NCBI GenBank assembly: GCA_028673005.1
Contig: CM054115.1
Location: 193,882,370 to 193,946,369 of the forward strand
Direction: 5' to 3'
Length of the DNA stretch: 64,000 bases
DNA from: Tanypteryx hageni
Taxonomy: Eukaryota > Arthropoda > Insecta > Odonata > Petaluridae
A program made the translations under genes and the position numbers. The notes beneath the pieces were generated by a model. It saw nothing but the letters and a program-made list of their open reading frames with translations. It did not search any database and had not been told where the DNA came from. Of this stretch, positions 12,316 through 23,568 are shown in pieces (within the stretch, counting starts at the first letter, position 1; each line of letters opens with the position of its first letter).

Positions 12316-12986
12316 CTAGTAGTTGGTGCTTGCATACTGCAAGCATTTCATACCACCTTGAAAAAACATTCATTTTTCAGACAGGCAAATGTTCTTTTAA
12401 TTCTAAAGATTTCACCTCCGCAGCGATTACCGTTTTCCACAAATATAAAAATAATAGTTTTAAACAATCCCCAAATGTTGCAATTTAAATATTTTTACAC
12501 TTTCTCCATTATGGGGTACTAATCCTACACAATTTAGCAAAATTTTAAAGTTGTAACACTTCTAGAATTCAAATAACATTTTCTAATTGTTTAAATTTAA
12601 ATAATTTTTAACGGCCGACGAAATTCATGTATGGTAAAATTGAAATCTTTTTTTGTGCTAGTTTACTACTTTGTACATAACTTGAAAATTTCAGCTCCAT
12701 AGCTCATCCTGTAATGTCTAAACAGTTATCTATTTGTTTAAAATTTAAGAATTTTTAACTGCCAAACAAATTAAAATATCAAAATTTGTATAATCCCGAT
12801 TTCGTTTTTTTTTATGAGTTCTAATTATAAAAAAATTTCAACTCCGTAGCACATGCGGAAATACATAATTGTTGCACTTTTTCCAGATTTTCGTTTTTTG
12901 TATTCGGTTTTCCACAAAATCCTACCTATGAAAAAAATTTCGAATCTCCAGCTCATCTGGAAGTGCCTAAACATTAGTATCATCCT
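12316..12986 (+). repeat. Array unit 3 (internally shortened)
   Basis: Begins CTAGTAGTTGG. Compared with unit 2 it lacks part of the GCGGCCGC-bearing monomer near 12868, where sequence jumps from ATACATAA to TTGTTGCAC. Confidence 0.7.
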
Positions 12987-13048
12987 ATATGTTATATGTT
13001 ATAATCTCCTCTGTAAGAGTCGTCGATATATAATAGATAACATATATA

Positions 13049-13696
13049 CGACTAGAAAAAACGAAAATCTTTAAAAAGTGCAACAATGCGGCCGCCAAAA
13101 ATTCGCAATTGTTTAAACAAATTTTCATGGTTTATATATTTCCGAATGTGCCACGGAGTTGAAATTTTTTTATAAGTAGAATTCTTAAAAAAACGAAATA
13201 GGGATTATACAAATTTTGATATTTTAATTTGTTTGGCAGTTAAAAATTCATAAAATTTAAACAAATAGATAGCTGTTTAGGTACTATGGGATGAGCTAGA
13301 AAGCTGAAATTTTCAAATTATTTACAGTATACAAAATTTGCACAAATAAACATTTCAATTTTACCATATATGTATTGCGACGGCCGTTAAAAATTATTTA
13401 AATTTAAACAATTAGAAAAATATTCTTTTATTTCTAGAAGTGCTACAACTTAAAAATTTGGCTCAAATGTGTAGCATTAGAACCTTATAATGAAGAAAGT
13501 GTAAAATTTTTAAAATTGCGACATTTAGAGATTGTTTTAAACTATTATTCTTACATGTGGGAAAAACGAAAATCGCTGCAGAAATGAAAACTTTAGAATT
13601 AAAAGACTATTTGTAATGTTGAAATTTCTGTCTGAAAAATGAATTTTCTTTTAATGTGAGATGAAATGCTTGCAGTATGCAAGCACCAACTACTAG
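13049..13696 (-). repeat. Array unit 4
   Basis: Inverted unit. It starts inside the first monomer (CGACTAGAAAAAACG) and ends with the hairpin and CTAG at 13693-13696. It forms the array centre together with unit 3. Confidence 0.7.
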
Positions 13697-13757
13697 TATG
13701 TCATATGTTATGTGTTATATCCTCCTCTGTAAGAGTCGTCGATATATAATGATAACA

Positions 13758-14766
13758 GGAGGATACTAATGTTTAGGCACTTCCAGATGTGCTGGAGATT
13801 CGAAATTTTTTTCTTAGGTAGGATTTTGTGCAAAACCGACTAGAAAAAACGTAAATCTTGAAAAAGTGCAACAATGCGGCCGCTAAAAATTCGCAATTGT
13901 TTAAACAAACTTTCAAGGTTTATGTATTTTCGAATGAGACTTCTCACCTAAGTAACATGAGTTCGACTCCAGAAATTCCGAAATTTGCGTTTTTTCCCAT
14001 AAGAAAAGCATTGCGCCATTTTTGTAAATTAATTATGGGCACTTGCCGGTAAGCTAGAAAAATGAAATTTTCAGTGTTGCTAGATGGCTGCAATATCTAT
14101 TAGGAATTATTGTCACTTTACCTTACAGTGTCTTGGGTTCGACTCCAGAGACCCCGGAATATCTCCTATAAGTTAGCATGGGAAAACGCAATCCAGTGTG
14201 TAGACCAATCTTATAAGTTTAGGAAGCTGAAATTTTGTAAAATTATAGAACTTTTCTCATAACCAACAATAAAAATCGAAAATTTTAAAATTGTAAATTT
14301 TAGGGGTTGTTTTAACCCCATTTGAACATTAAAGTTTAATAATATTTTAGGTACTACGGGATGAGCTAAGAAGCTGCAATTTTCAAATTATTTACAGAAC
14401 AGTGCATTCGCACAAATAAACATTTCAATCTCTCCATATATATATTGCGGCAACCGTTAAAAATGTTTAAATTTTTAACAATTAGAAAAATATTATTTTA
14501 CTTCTAAAAGTGCTACAACTTTAAAATTTGGCTCAAATGTGTAGCATTAGTACCCCATAATGTATAAAGTGTAAAATGTTTAAAATTGCAACATTTGGGG
14601 ATTGTTTCAAACCATTATTTTTACATGTGGGGAAAACGAAAATCGCTGCGGAGGTGAAATCTTAATAATTAATAGAATATTTGTAATGATGAAATATCTG
14701 TCTGAAAAATTAATGTTTTTTCAAGGTGAGATGAAATGCTCGCAGTTTGCAAGCACCTTCTACTAG
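13758..14766 (-). repeat. Array unit 5 (long variant)
   Basis: Starts GGAGGATACTAATGTTTAGG and ends CTAG at 14763-14766. Carries the extra monomer block at about 13935-14340, with GTTCGACTCC at two places. Confidence 0.7.
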
Positions 14767-14815
14767 TATGTTATATCCTCCTCCTCTGTAAGAGTCGTCG
14801 ATATATAATGATATA

Positions 14816-15739
14816 GGAGGATACTAATGTCCAGCCCAAACTACAACAGCTAGAGAGCTGAATGTTTTAGTTTTTGTAGATATGATGGAAAAACCATCAG
14901 ATAAAATGAGACTTCTTATCTAAGTGACATGAGTTCGACTCCAGAAATTTCGAAAGTTGCGTTTTTTCCCATAAGAAAAGCATTGCGCCATTTTTGTAAA
15001 TTAATTATGGGCACTTTCCAGTAAGCCAGGAAAATGAAGTTTTCAGTGTTGCTAGATGGCCGCAATATCCATTAGGAATTATTGTCACTTTTGCTTACAG
15101 TTTCTTGGGTTCGACTCCAGAGACCTCGGAATATCTCCCATAAGTTAGCATGGGAAAACGCAATCCAGTGTTTAGACCAATCTATGAAGTTTAGGAAGCT
15201 GATATTTTGCAGAAGTATAGAAAATTTCTCATAACCAACTATGAAAATCGAAAATTTTAAATATGTTAATTTTTTGGGGTTATTTTAACCCCATTTGAAC
15301 ATCAAAGTTTAATAATTATTTAGGTACTACGGAATGAGCTAGGAAGCTGCAATTTTCAAATTATTTACAGAACAGTGCATTTGCACAAATAAACATTTCA
15401 ATCTCTCCATATATATATTGCGGCAACCGTTAAAAATGTTAAAATTTTAAACAATTAGAAAAATATTATTTTACTTCTAGAAGTGTTACAACTTTAAAAT
15501 TTGGCTGAAATGTGTAACATTAGTACCCCATAATGGAGAAAGTATAAAATTCTTAAAATTGCAACATTTGGGGATTGTTTTAAACTATTATTTTAACATG
15601 TGGGAAAAACGAAAATCGCTGCGGAGGTGAAATCTTTAGAATTAAAAGAATATGTGTAATGATGAAATGTCTGTCTGAAAAATGAATGTTTTTTCAAGGT
15701 GAGATGAAATGCTTGCAGAAGGCAAGCACCAACTACTAG
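14816..15739 (-). repeat. Array unit 6 (long variant)
   Basis: Starts GGAGGATACTAATGTCCAGC, directly with the extra block (14830-15310, again two GTTCGACTCC segments), and ends CTAG at 15736-15739. It mirrors the right end of unit 1. Confidence 0.7.
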
Positions 15740-15785
15740 TATATGTTATATCCTCCTCTGTAAGAGTCGTCGATATATAATGATA

Positions 15786-16503
15786 GGAGGATACTAATGT
15801 TTAGGCACTTCCAGATGAGCTGGAAATTCGAAATTTTTTCTTCAGTAGGATTTTGTGCAAAACCGACTAGAATAAACGAAAATCTTGAAAAAGTGCAACA
15901 ATGCGGCCGCTAAAAATTCGCAATTGTTTAAACAAATATTCATGGTTTATGTATTTCCGCACGTGCTACGGAGTTGTATTTTTTTACAAGTAGAATTCGT
16001 AAAAAAAAGACATAGGGATTATACAAATTTTGATATTTTAATTTTTTTGGCAGTTAAAAATTCTTAAAGTTTAAACAAATAGATAACTGTTTAGACATTA
16101 CGGGATGAGCTAGGAAGCTGAACATTTCAAGTTATGTACAGATTAGTGCATTTGCACAAATAAACATTTGAATCTCTCCAGAAACATATTGCGGCGGCCG
16201 TTAAAAATGTTTAAAATTTAAACAATTGGAAAAATATTATTTCACTTCTAGAAACACTACAACTTTAAAATTTGGCAGAAATATGTAGCATTAGTACCCC
16301 ATAATGGAGAAAGTATAAGATTCTTAAAATTGCAAAGTTTTTGGATTGTTTTAATCTATTATTTTTACATAAGGGAAAAACGAAAATCGCTCCGGAGATG
16401 AAATATTTAGAATTAAAAAAATATTTGTAATGATGAAATATGAAAAATGAATGTTTTTTATGTTGAGATGATATGCTTGCAGAATGCAAGCACCAACTAC
16501 TAG
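15786..16503 (-). repeat. Array unit 7 (basic unit)
   Basis: A basic unit ending in the hairpin and CTAG at 16500-16503. The flanking junction is deleted down to TCTATATAATGAT, which marks the array edge. Confidence 0.7.
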
Positions 16504-17970
16504 TATTCTATATAATGATTTGCTGCAAATAAAATTACACTGAAAATATAACAGTCCTCCAGTTTGGTCATAAAATTTACATTGTAGGTAACATAGTTTG
16601 TATAAATCAGGTACAAACTTACAAATAACATTTTATTTAAAGAAATGATATAAATTAAATTATATTGAAAAGATAATAGAGTAATAAATTTAATAAAAAT
16701 TTACTATGCGAACTTTCAGATTGGAAAAGCATTTTATCACATCATCCACATCTAATTTTCCACAAAGCTCATGTTCTATTGAAATAATAGACAAAGATGA
16801 AAGCCTCTCTTCCATCATGGATGACGGTAAATAATTTTTTATGATTTTTAATTTTGAAAATTTTCTTTCTCCAGATGCAACGGTCACAGGAAGGGTCAGC
16901 AATATTCGTAGTGACACTGAGATGCTGGGAAATACTGAAGTTAGGTTATTTTCGAGCACGTACTCCAAAACCTGTTATATTCATATTAGGGGCCAAAAAT
17001 GTTTGCAATATTTCCAATCCATTCAACAAATCTATCGCGCGAATATCAAATTAATTCCTGTTTTTTTACTCAGTTTGATCTCTAAGTCTATGCATAATTT
17101 AATTTAATTTTCTTTGTTTAATTTATTAAAATTATGAATATCATATAAAAAGTTGAAAGTTTTGTTATGATCTTCCAGCTGCGCAAATCTTTCTCTAACA
17201 AATGCAAATGCGGTATCTAAAATTTGTAAAAAGAAATGTCTTTTAAAATATTGCTTTGAATCGGGTTGTTTCTCATCAGGTGATTTATAGTTAAAATCTC
17301 TCTTCTTCACTCGTTGTCTAAGGAATACCACTTCTGGAAATTTCGATTCAATGTCGACATTTTATGAAATTTCCCTTGCTGTTATCAAAATTTCTTCAAA
17401 TCCTTCATCGGATCTGAACTTAATTAAATATTGGATATCTTTTAACATATCAATGCATTGGAGAATATTTGAACTTAGCTGTTGCATGGCTTTACTTACT
17501 ACGCTAACTCTTGATAAAATGTTGTACAAAATAACTATGGAAGAAATAAATTTGTATGATTGAATTTTCAAGCCAAGTGATTTGTCTTAGGGTCACGATT
17601 TTGATCTAAAGAAAGTTCAAATAAATTTCTCGTAAGTTTAATCTTAATGGTTTAATAGCTTCAATCCTACTTTCCCATCTAATGTTTGACAGCGGTTTCA
17701 ATGTCAAATTTACGTGATTTTTCATAACCTGCCATCGGTGCGTTGAAGAAGAGAAAAAGTTATACAAATCTTGAATTGTACTAAAGAAATTAATTGATTC
17801 ATTTGTGACTTTAGCGGCATCATTCACAACAAGGTTTAAAGTATGAGCTGAACAAAGAAAGCTCTTAAACCACAACCTGTTGTATCAAAAATAGGGCAGA
17901 ATCCTAAGAAGTGCTCTCTAATTTCAACTTTTTTTGTTTCCATATTCAGCATGACAAAGCGAAATATTAT

Positions 17971-18354
17971 GTAAGCGAAGGAAATTCTCCAAAGCCAGTC
18001 AAACTGATAAAACCCGGTTAAAAGGCCGGATAAAAACAGATGAACCCGGATAAAAACAGGATAAAAACCCAATACGTATTTCGGCTACAAGGTAACCATC
18101 ATCAGGGGTTAAAAAACGGGGGGAAGGGGGACTTGAGAGAGGGCGACCGAAACCAAGACCAGTGGCACGCTCTCAAGTGGATGTCCAGGGCTGTGTCTGT
18201 GTATTTATACCTGGTTGGTGGGCAGGGGGGGGGGGGAGAAGAAAAAAGGGGGGGGACCTAGATGACCTAGGTGATGGGAGAAAAAGGGGGGGAGGTCAGT
18301 TTAAAAAGAACGCTGTTTATTACCCCTAACTCGTTATTCATCAGGGTGTGTCTG
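17971..18354 (-). mobile_element. 384-bp insert with hammerhead ribozyme and TATA-like box (Penelope LTR or retrozyme-like)
   Basis: Splits the hAT reading frame and is bounded by a 6-bp direct repeat, TATTAT at 17965-17970 and 18355-18360. On the minus strand it contains GGTATAAATACACAG (a TATA-box look-alike, about 18205), C-rich runs (G runs at 18226-18256 on +), a hammerhead ribozyme (18066-18110) and then several copies of TTTTTATCCGG. No protein frame is credible. The size, target duplication, TATA box and self-cleaving motif match the pseudo-LTR of a Penelope-like element or a small non-autonomous retrozyme. The assignment is inference. Confidence 0.6.
18066..18110 (-). ncRNA. Hammerhead ribozyme, minimal type I
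   Basis: On the minus strand, in order: stem I 5' strand AACCC (18110-18106), conserved CUGAUGA (18105-18099), one linker U, stem II GGUUAC-CUU-GUAGCC (six pairs including one G-U), conserved GAAA (18082-18079), palindromic UACGUA (3-bp stem III), UU, then stem I 3' strand GGGUU (18070-18066). The predicted cleavage site follows AUU, between 18071 and 18070. All invariant core bases are present. A loopless 3-bp stem III is the form reported for Penelope-like elements and retrozymes, which are thought to act as dimers. Confidence 0.8.
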
Positions 18355-19182
18355 TATTATACTTATTTGTTCTGTATGACTCCTGTCTGGAGTACAATCT
18401 AATATTATTGAGTAATATTTACAATGTTTCAATAAATGAATTATTCTCTCTCTTAGTTTTGTTGAGATAATTGAGATGATTTCGTTCTGAATTTCATTGC
18501 CAAGGTAATGCGGCATAACTGCTTTACTCTTTTGTATTCGACTGAATCTAATCCCTGTATGATTTCATATGTTGACCACTTTTTTCATGTCTACTTAAAA
18601 TTTGTGATAGATGTTTCCAGTCATTACAGCCAATGAAGTTAGAATAATTTGAATTGACTCCAAATATTTTACAACAAAAACAATAAACAGCTTTTCTATA
18701 CATAGAATAAATTAGCCAATTTCTTGCTACCTTTTCACCATTGTCTAAAATTCTATAATAATAAGCATTTGAAAAACTTCTCCCATTCGTTTCTTTCGAA
18801 AAACTAGAAATTAAAACTTGTACAGGACCATTTTCAATTAGTGCTTGCCGGTATTTGTCTTGTATGCATTCCGGCCTCAAACCTGGATCTTCTGAAAGAT
18901 TACCAAGAAAGCATCCTGAATCAACATTATGATGAATTTCATCTTCAGCGTATCATTAGTATTTTCTTCAGTTATTTGGAGCATAATGTGGTTGTAATTT
19001 GTCTCAACCATTTCATGCTCTACGTTCACCTCTAAAACTGCACTTAAAGATGACGAGGAGTTGATTTTAGCTTGAAAAAAGTTGGTGATTGAAGATTAAT
19101 TGCTCTGTATTTCCTTAGGCTTTGCTATCCTCTTTTTCTTATACTCAGCTCCAGATAATCGTTTTCTTTTAACAGCTGACAT

Positions 19183-19887
19183 CTAAAACAGGGATTAATT
19201 GTTAATAATACCTAAAAATAAATTAAAATCTTACAAAATTAAAGACATCTACAACAAATTGAAAAATGAAATAATACGTAAATAATATATGTTAATTAAA
19301 TGAAAGTTGTTTTTCCAATGGAAAATTTATACCTATAATTGAGCTGACGGCATGAAATACGCTTTCCTTTCAACAACAGCAGAAAAGAGAATATCCTCAA
19401 ACTATTATTTAAGGTGCCATTCTCGCAATCTAAATAGAATATTCCTTCGAAAACAATGTACACGCCTGCTAGTGAGTTTATGATTAACAAAGAAATTTTC
19501 TTAAGGAAGATGGAAAAAATTTGCTTTCCTTTCCAAACGAACGACAAAAATAAACAAAGTTAAACTTCTTGAAGTTTCAGAAATATTATTTGGTTGAATC
19601 TACTATGAGTACCTACCTCTTGCATTGATGCCGCCATAATTAAATCACTGCACAAAATAGGAAATATAGCACATTTCACACGAATCACTATCACTATCAA
19701 TGAATTTCTCTACGCAAGGAGGCACTAACTCAAAGGAAACTGCTGAAAACATCCACCTTCAACCAAAAGCACAGAGAAAAGGGATCTCGTTCGAATCTTC
19801 TCCGACGAAAGCACAGAGAAAAGTGATCCGTATTTTAAGAGAAATGAAAGCGGAAATGCAGAAGGGGCAGTATGCGGCATAAGAGTT
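19183..19887. other. Flank of hAT relic, no gene recognised
   Basis: AT-rich; may include the 5' non-coding end of the hAT element. The near-duplicate segments CAAAAGCACAGAGAAAAG (19765) and CGAAAGCACAGAGAAAAG (19806) form a short tandem repeat of about 40 bp. Confidence 0.4.
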
Positions 19888-20901
19888 CAGGCCCGTCTTA
19901 AGGGGGGATCGGTGGGCAGACGCCAGGGACCCGCGCCTTACCCAAGGGGACTTTCGGTAATTTTTCTATGACTCAAACTCAAACCCTCATAAAATGCACC
20001 GAGGATGTCGAGAGGGTAAGCTTTCCTTGTCTCAAAGGGTGACGCCTTGGGCCCTCCCTCCTTCAGTTCCTCTTTGTTTCCTCACGGACTTTTTTACCAA
20101 TGCTAAGTTTCGTTCATTGGTTCCGGCCGTTTGAGGGACATGGTAAGGCAAAGTGTTGCCAGTTATTTTTTACTTAATGAATCTGTCGGGCTCTTCGCTC
20201 AATTAGCAGGAAATTACGTAGCTGGCTGGAAAACTAGTGCGGTAAAATTAACGTTTTGGGTTTATTTGGCGAGGTTTAGGTACTCAAAATTCTGAGAAAT
20301 TGTTGCATTGTACATGAATGGCTAAAAGGCTGTAGCAATAAGTCGGACTATCCCGAAAATGTCCTTCCTGAATCCTTTTGAAATGGTGACCGGAAGACAT
20401 GCCCAAAGAGCAAGTGAAGGGCTGCTACAGGGTCTCTCTCTCTCTCCTCTTGAAACAACACCCTTCTGGGTCCTTCACAACGTCCAGATGGAGAGAGCAT
20501 AAATTACTGCGCAAAGACGCAAAGAACTGACTTTCGGGGAACTGTTTTCCGAAGAATCTGCCCTTTCCTACAACTAGTGTCACATTTTGGAATTTGAAAA
20601 AATAATAGCACAACGCTCACTCCTCTTCAGATAGAAATGTATAAGTAATTGAACACGTAAGTTTTCTCGAAGTCGCAGACATTACAGGAAAAGGACTTAG
20701 CCAAACTGTACTAAAGGAACTAGGTGATATGGGAATTTCTTTGAAACATTGCAGAGGACAAGGGTATGACAACGGAGCCAATATGAAAGTAGACTCTCAT
20801 TGCCGCCTCCAAGAAACTTCCGCCCCATAGAGGCTGCCGCCCCCTAGAGGCTGCCGCCCGAGTGCAATGCACACATTGCACCCGTGGTAGGAACGGCCCT
20901 G
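19888..20901 (+). mobile_element. Internally deleted hAT element
   Basis: Left end CAGGCCCGTCTTAAGG (19888) and right end reversed CAGGGCCGTTCC (20901) are compatible hAT-type inverted ends. Between them lies a 42-codon transposase fragment (20663-20788). No clean 8-bp duplication is visible, so the exact limits are uncertain. Confidence 0.6.
20663..20788 (+). pseudogene. hAT transposase fragment (GQGYDNG block)
   Basis: A 42-codon stretch reading FLEVADITGKGLS and, later, CRGQGYDNGANM. This is the conserved central block of ZMYM1-like hAT transposases, where the D of GYDNG belongs to the catalytic region. It corresponds to the part missing from the nearby relic at 16690-19182. No start codon or flanking coding sequence in frame. 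Confidence 0.8.
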
Positions 20902-23568
20902 ACTACGGAGTATATATTTACCTGAAATGCACATTTCATATTTTTGAAAACTCGAATAGAACATGATTTGGGAAAGAAAGTCGTCCCCAAGGCTCTCTTT
21001 TGTCAACCTCGATGTAATTTGGCGCTATCACTTCGGAAAGAACGTATTCAAAGAGTCAAGTGCATACGACTCGTTAAGGTCGCCGCGCTAATCGAGTCAA
21101 TTAGCGCGTTTTTTCACTTCATCGAAGAATGTCCCGAAACGCTTAAATTTGTATTCGCATAACGGTCCATCTCGTTTCTCGCGACTGTCATAAGATGTGC
21201 GAATCCGAGGACGTTTCCGAGGGTTGCTGCGCCTCTAAGCACCCATTGCGTCTATGCCTCTACACACCATTTCGAGCGCACCGGCAGACGAGCAGAGTTC
21301 CTCAAACGGTGGGTCGCGAGACGATTTGAAGGAGGTCGCAACCACTCTTCGCTGAGCCAGGTGGTTTTATTCTTGTGTAAATAGTCGTACAGGTTTTAAT
21401 TTATCGACATGTTTTGTTCAAAAAATAAATAAAATTCTGTAGCTTATCGACGTACAAAAACGTTTTTAACAAATGAATTTTTTGTAATAATAACAAACAA
21501 GAAGTTATATCTCATTTTCAGTAGTGATTAGTACTTAAAAAAATCAACTGTACACCGCATGTCGTCTGAAGGTTTCTAATACACTCCTCGATATTTCATT
21601 TTCTCATAAAAGTTCTTTAATGGGCGGCACTGATTAATGATACGATTGTGTTTTCACTTGTCAAAGTGTAAAACTGCCAAATAGCTGGCGGTTAAAAATT
21701 CATTTTACCGGCCCTTGGTGGAATATTCCGATAATACACCGGCCCACGACAAATTTTTGGTTAATACAATGGTCCGCGATAAACTTTCGGTTGAGAATAT
21801 GACAGAAGCACGCGACGTTCAAAACGGTTCGGCGGAGAGCCAATGTGCTTGCGGCCGCCCTCTCCGTCCCGAAACACGGACGTGATCGTATGGACTCTTT
21901 TCACTAAGTAAGAGGTGTGGCATGAAACGGGTGGGATGCCTGTAAAAACCAGAAATATGCTCCGCAGATTAGGTCCACGGGGCAAGGGAAAGAAAAACTC
22001 TGACAGGAGTAGGGATTTTCACAATAAAGGGTCGTCGGCAGTTGAAGATTCAATAGGGCGAGGAGCGATCGCCAACTTTCCCTTAAAAAATTCCTGATCC
22101 TCCACTGATTCTCAAGATTTAGAACAGTAGTATTCAAACGATGCTTATTAATGGATACGCATAAATAATAAACATTTGTCTCCTCGTGTCAGCATTAATG
22201 AAGGATTTCCGAATCAAAGTTTGTGATGCTACTGCCACGCACAGTCTTATGAAACGTTTATACCGACTAAATAGCGTAATTTTTAATATTTTCGCGTCTT
22301 CCATCAAAATATCGTCCTCGTGAGGTCGCAGATTTTTGTCGTCTTGTAAATTCAGATTTAAAACAGTCATTTTTCATTTGATTGTATTCACAGGCATCAG
22401 TTATTAATTTTAATGCAACTATTCATTTCCGTCGTTTTATATCCGCGCAACTTTTAATTACACCAGGTGATACGCGAAAATGCGCAATATGTTACGTCAG
22501 CTAAATAGGTTGGATAACAATCCGTTGGAATAGTCCAAAAAGTTCGATTTTTATACTACAGAGGTTCTGATTTTAGACGGTGCAGAAATTCGCGATAATA
22601 TTTGGACAAAGAATGCCGGAGGGGAGTCCAGTAGGCCCTAGCGATTCCATGGAAAGCGGCAAGAAACGAACGTCTGTCTGAAAATACACCTGGAAATTTT
22701 AGATAAGCAAATCAGAGAAAATAATATCAGAACTTACTGTATAGTTCATAGATGAGGTGCTTATTCCTTATTATTGCTTAAGCAACAGCAATTCCACTTG
22801 CTTCTGAATCGGGAAATATTTTTTGCATTTCGCTTTTCCAAACGAAAGATTCATAAATAATTAAATGCTTTGCGAGTGAGAGAGAGGCGGAGAGCGGAAA
22901 ACCTCTAATGTGTCATTTAGTAAACGTATTTCTCCGGATACGGCGAAAATTTACTTTTGAAATTTGAATTTGCCTGCAAAATTCCTTGCATTTGAGATTC
23001 GCGTATTTCGTGTCTAACGTTGCTCTCTTCCTCTGTTGTCACTCCCCCTCACCCTCATCTCTCTCTCTCTCTGGGGTTAGGTGGAAGAGGGGACCACACA
23101 GTCTCAATCTCGCCCCTAATAAAAGACTCAATCAATCAATCACTCAATCTCTCTCTCTTCCTTCAATTAGGAGAAAGTAGCCAAATATGGAATAGTCTCC
23201 TAATGTAGAATACCCCAATATTTCAAGTCTGGTATGTGGCAACACCGACTTTACTGAAGGAAAGGGTCGGCCAAGTCATTCTAGTACTGAGACCAGTTGG
23301 TTGGATTCTGCCATTGATAGTGTTTTTTCGTTGCTTATTGAAGTTCATTCAATGCGTTCCAAAGATTTTGAAAGGTATGTATTAATTGCTTTATTTTGTA
23401 GGTTTACTTATTGAATCCTATTTCAATCTTGGCATCTACATGAAGCTTTTAAAGTGTTCTTTAAGCTGTTGGTGAAGAAATTTCGCGTACTTCATTAGTT
23501 TTTTTGATGACGTCTGTGGCATCTTATCACCTTTTTCAACATAGACATAGGTCAACACCATTTCTGAG
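20902..23568. other. Intergenic, CpG-richer; no gene recognised
   Basis: Contains sequences resembling hAT left ends (CAGAGTTCCTCAAACGGTGG at 21294; CAGTAGTATTCAAACG at 22126) without partners. A CT-rich tract lies at 23055-23075. Several 60-80-codon frames on both strands show no family features. Could hide exons or regulatory DNA of an unidentified gene. Confidence 0.35.

Larger units (their letters stand above)
10322..16520. repeat. 6.2-kb array of ~146-bp-monomer units in head-to-head orientation
   Basis: Seven units of the same family as 3782-5304: three on + (from 10372, 11536, 12316), then four on - (ending at 13696, 14766, 15739, 16503). Units are separated by the junction motif TCATTATATATCGACG plus TCTTACAGAGGAGGATATA, or its complement. 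The array is therefore a giant imperfect inverted repeat centred near 13.0 kb. Each outward unit end has the hairpin TGCTTGCA-TAC-TGCAAGCA and then CTAG. Short open frames scattered through it recur in several units and are not genes. Confidence 0.8.
16690..19182 (-). pseudogene. hAT transposase relic (ZMYM1-like / TTF-zinc-finger type)
   Basis: Read on the minus strand, the start (19182) gives MSAVKRKRLSGAEYKKKR, the Lys-rich N-terminus usual for this class. A TTF-type zinc-finger region follows (about 18880-18548; CFCCKIFG and H-EKSGQH), then the central RNase-H-like part (EIREHFLG, DTTG; CSAHTLNLVVND near 17850; W-SR) and the C-terminal dimerisation domain (VASGERKFSKLKIIKNYL near 16870). 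The frame is broken: TAA after codon ~28, several frameshifts, a 384-bp insertion at 17971-18354, and a deletion joining DTTG to the CSAHTLNL block. In living relatives this protein cuts and pastes its element. Here it is clearly dead. Termini and 8-bp duplication were not found. Confidence 0.85.

Noticed and set aside
10322..16520. CRISPR-like or gene-family array
   Set aside because: Monomers are ~146 bp, diverged and AT-rich, with no short constant repeats separated by unique spacers; eukaryotic context.
18318..18350. Second hammerhead in the 384-bp insert (CCCUGAUGA on the minus strand)
   Set aside because: A short UAAC/GUUA stem follows, but GAAA is absent (GGGG instead).
21294..22140. 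A complete hAT element between CAGAGTTCCTCAAAC and CAGTAGTATTCAAAC
   Set aside because: Both sequences are in the same orientation, so they are not a pair of inverted ends.
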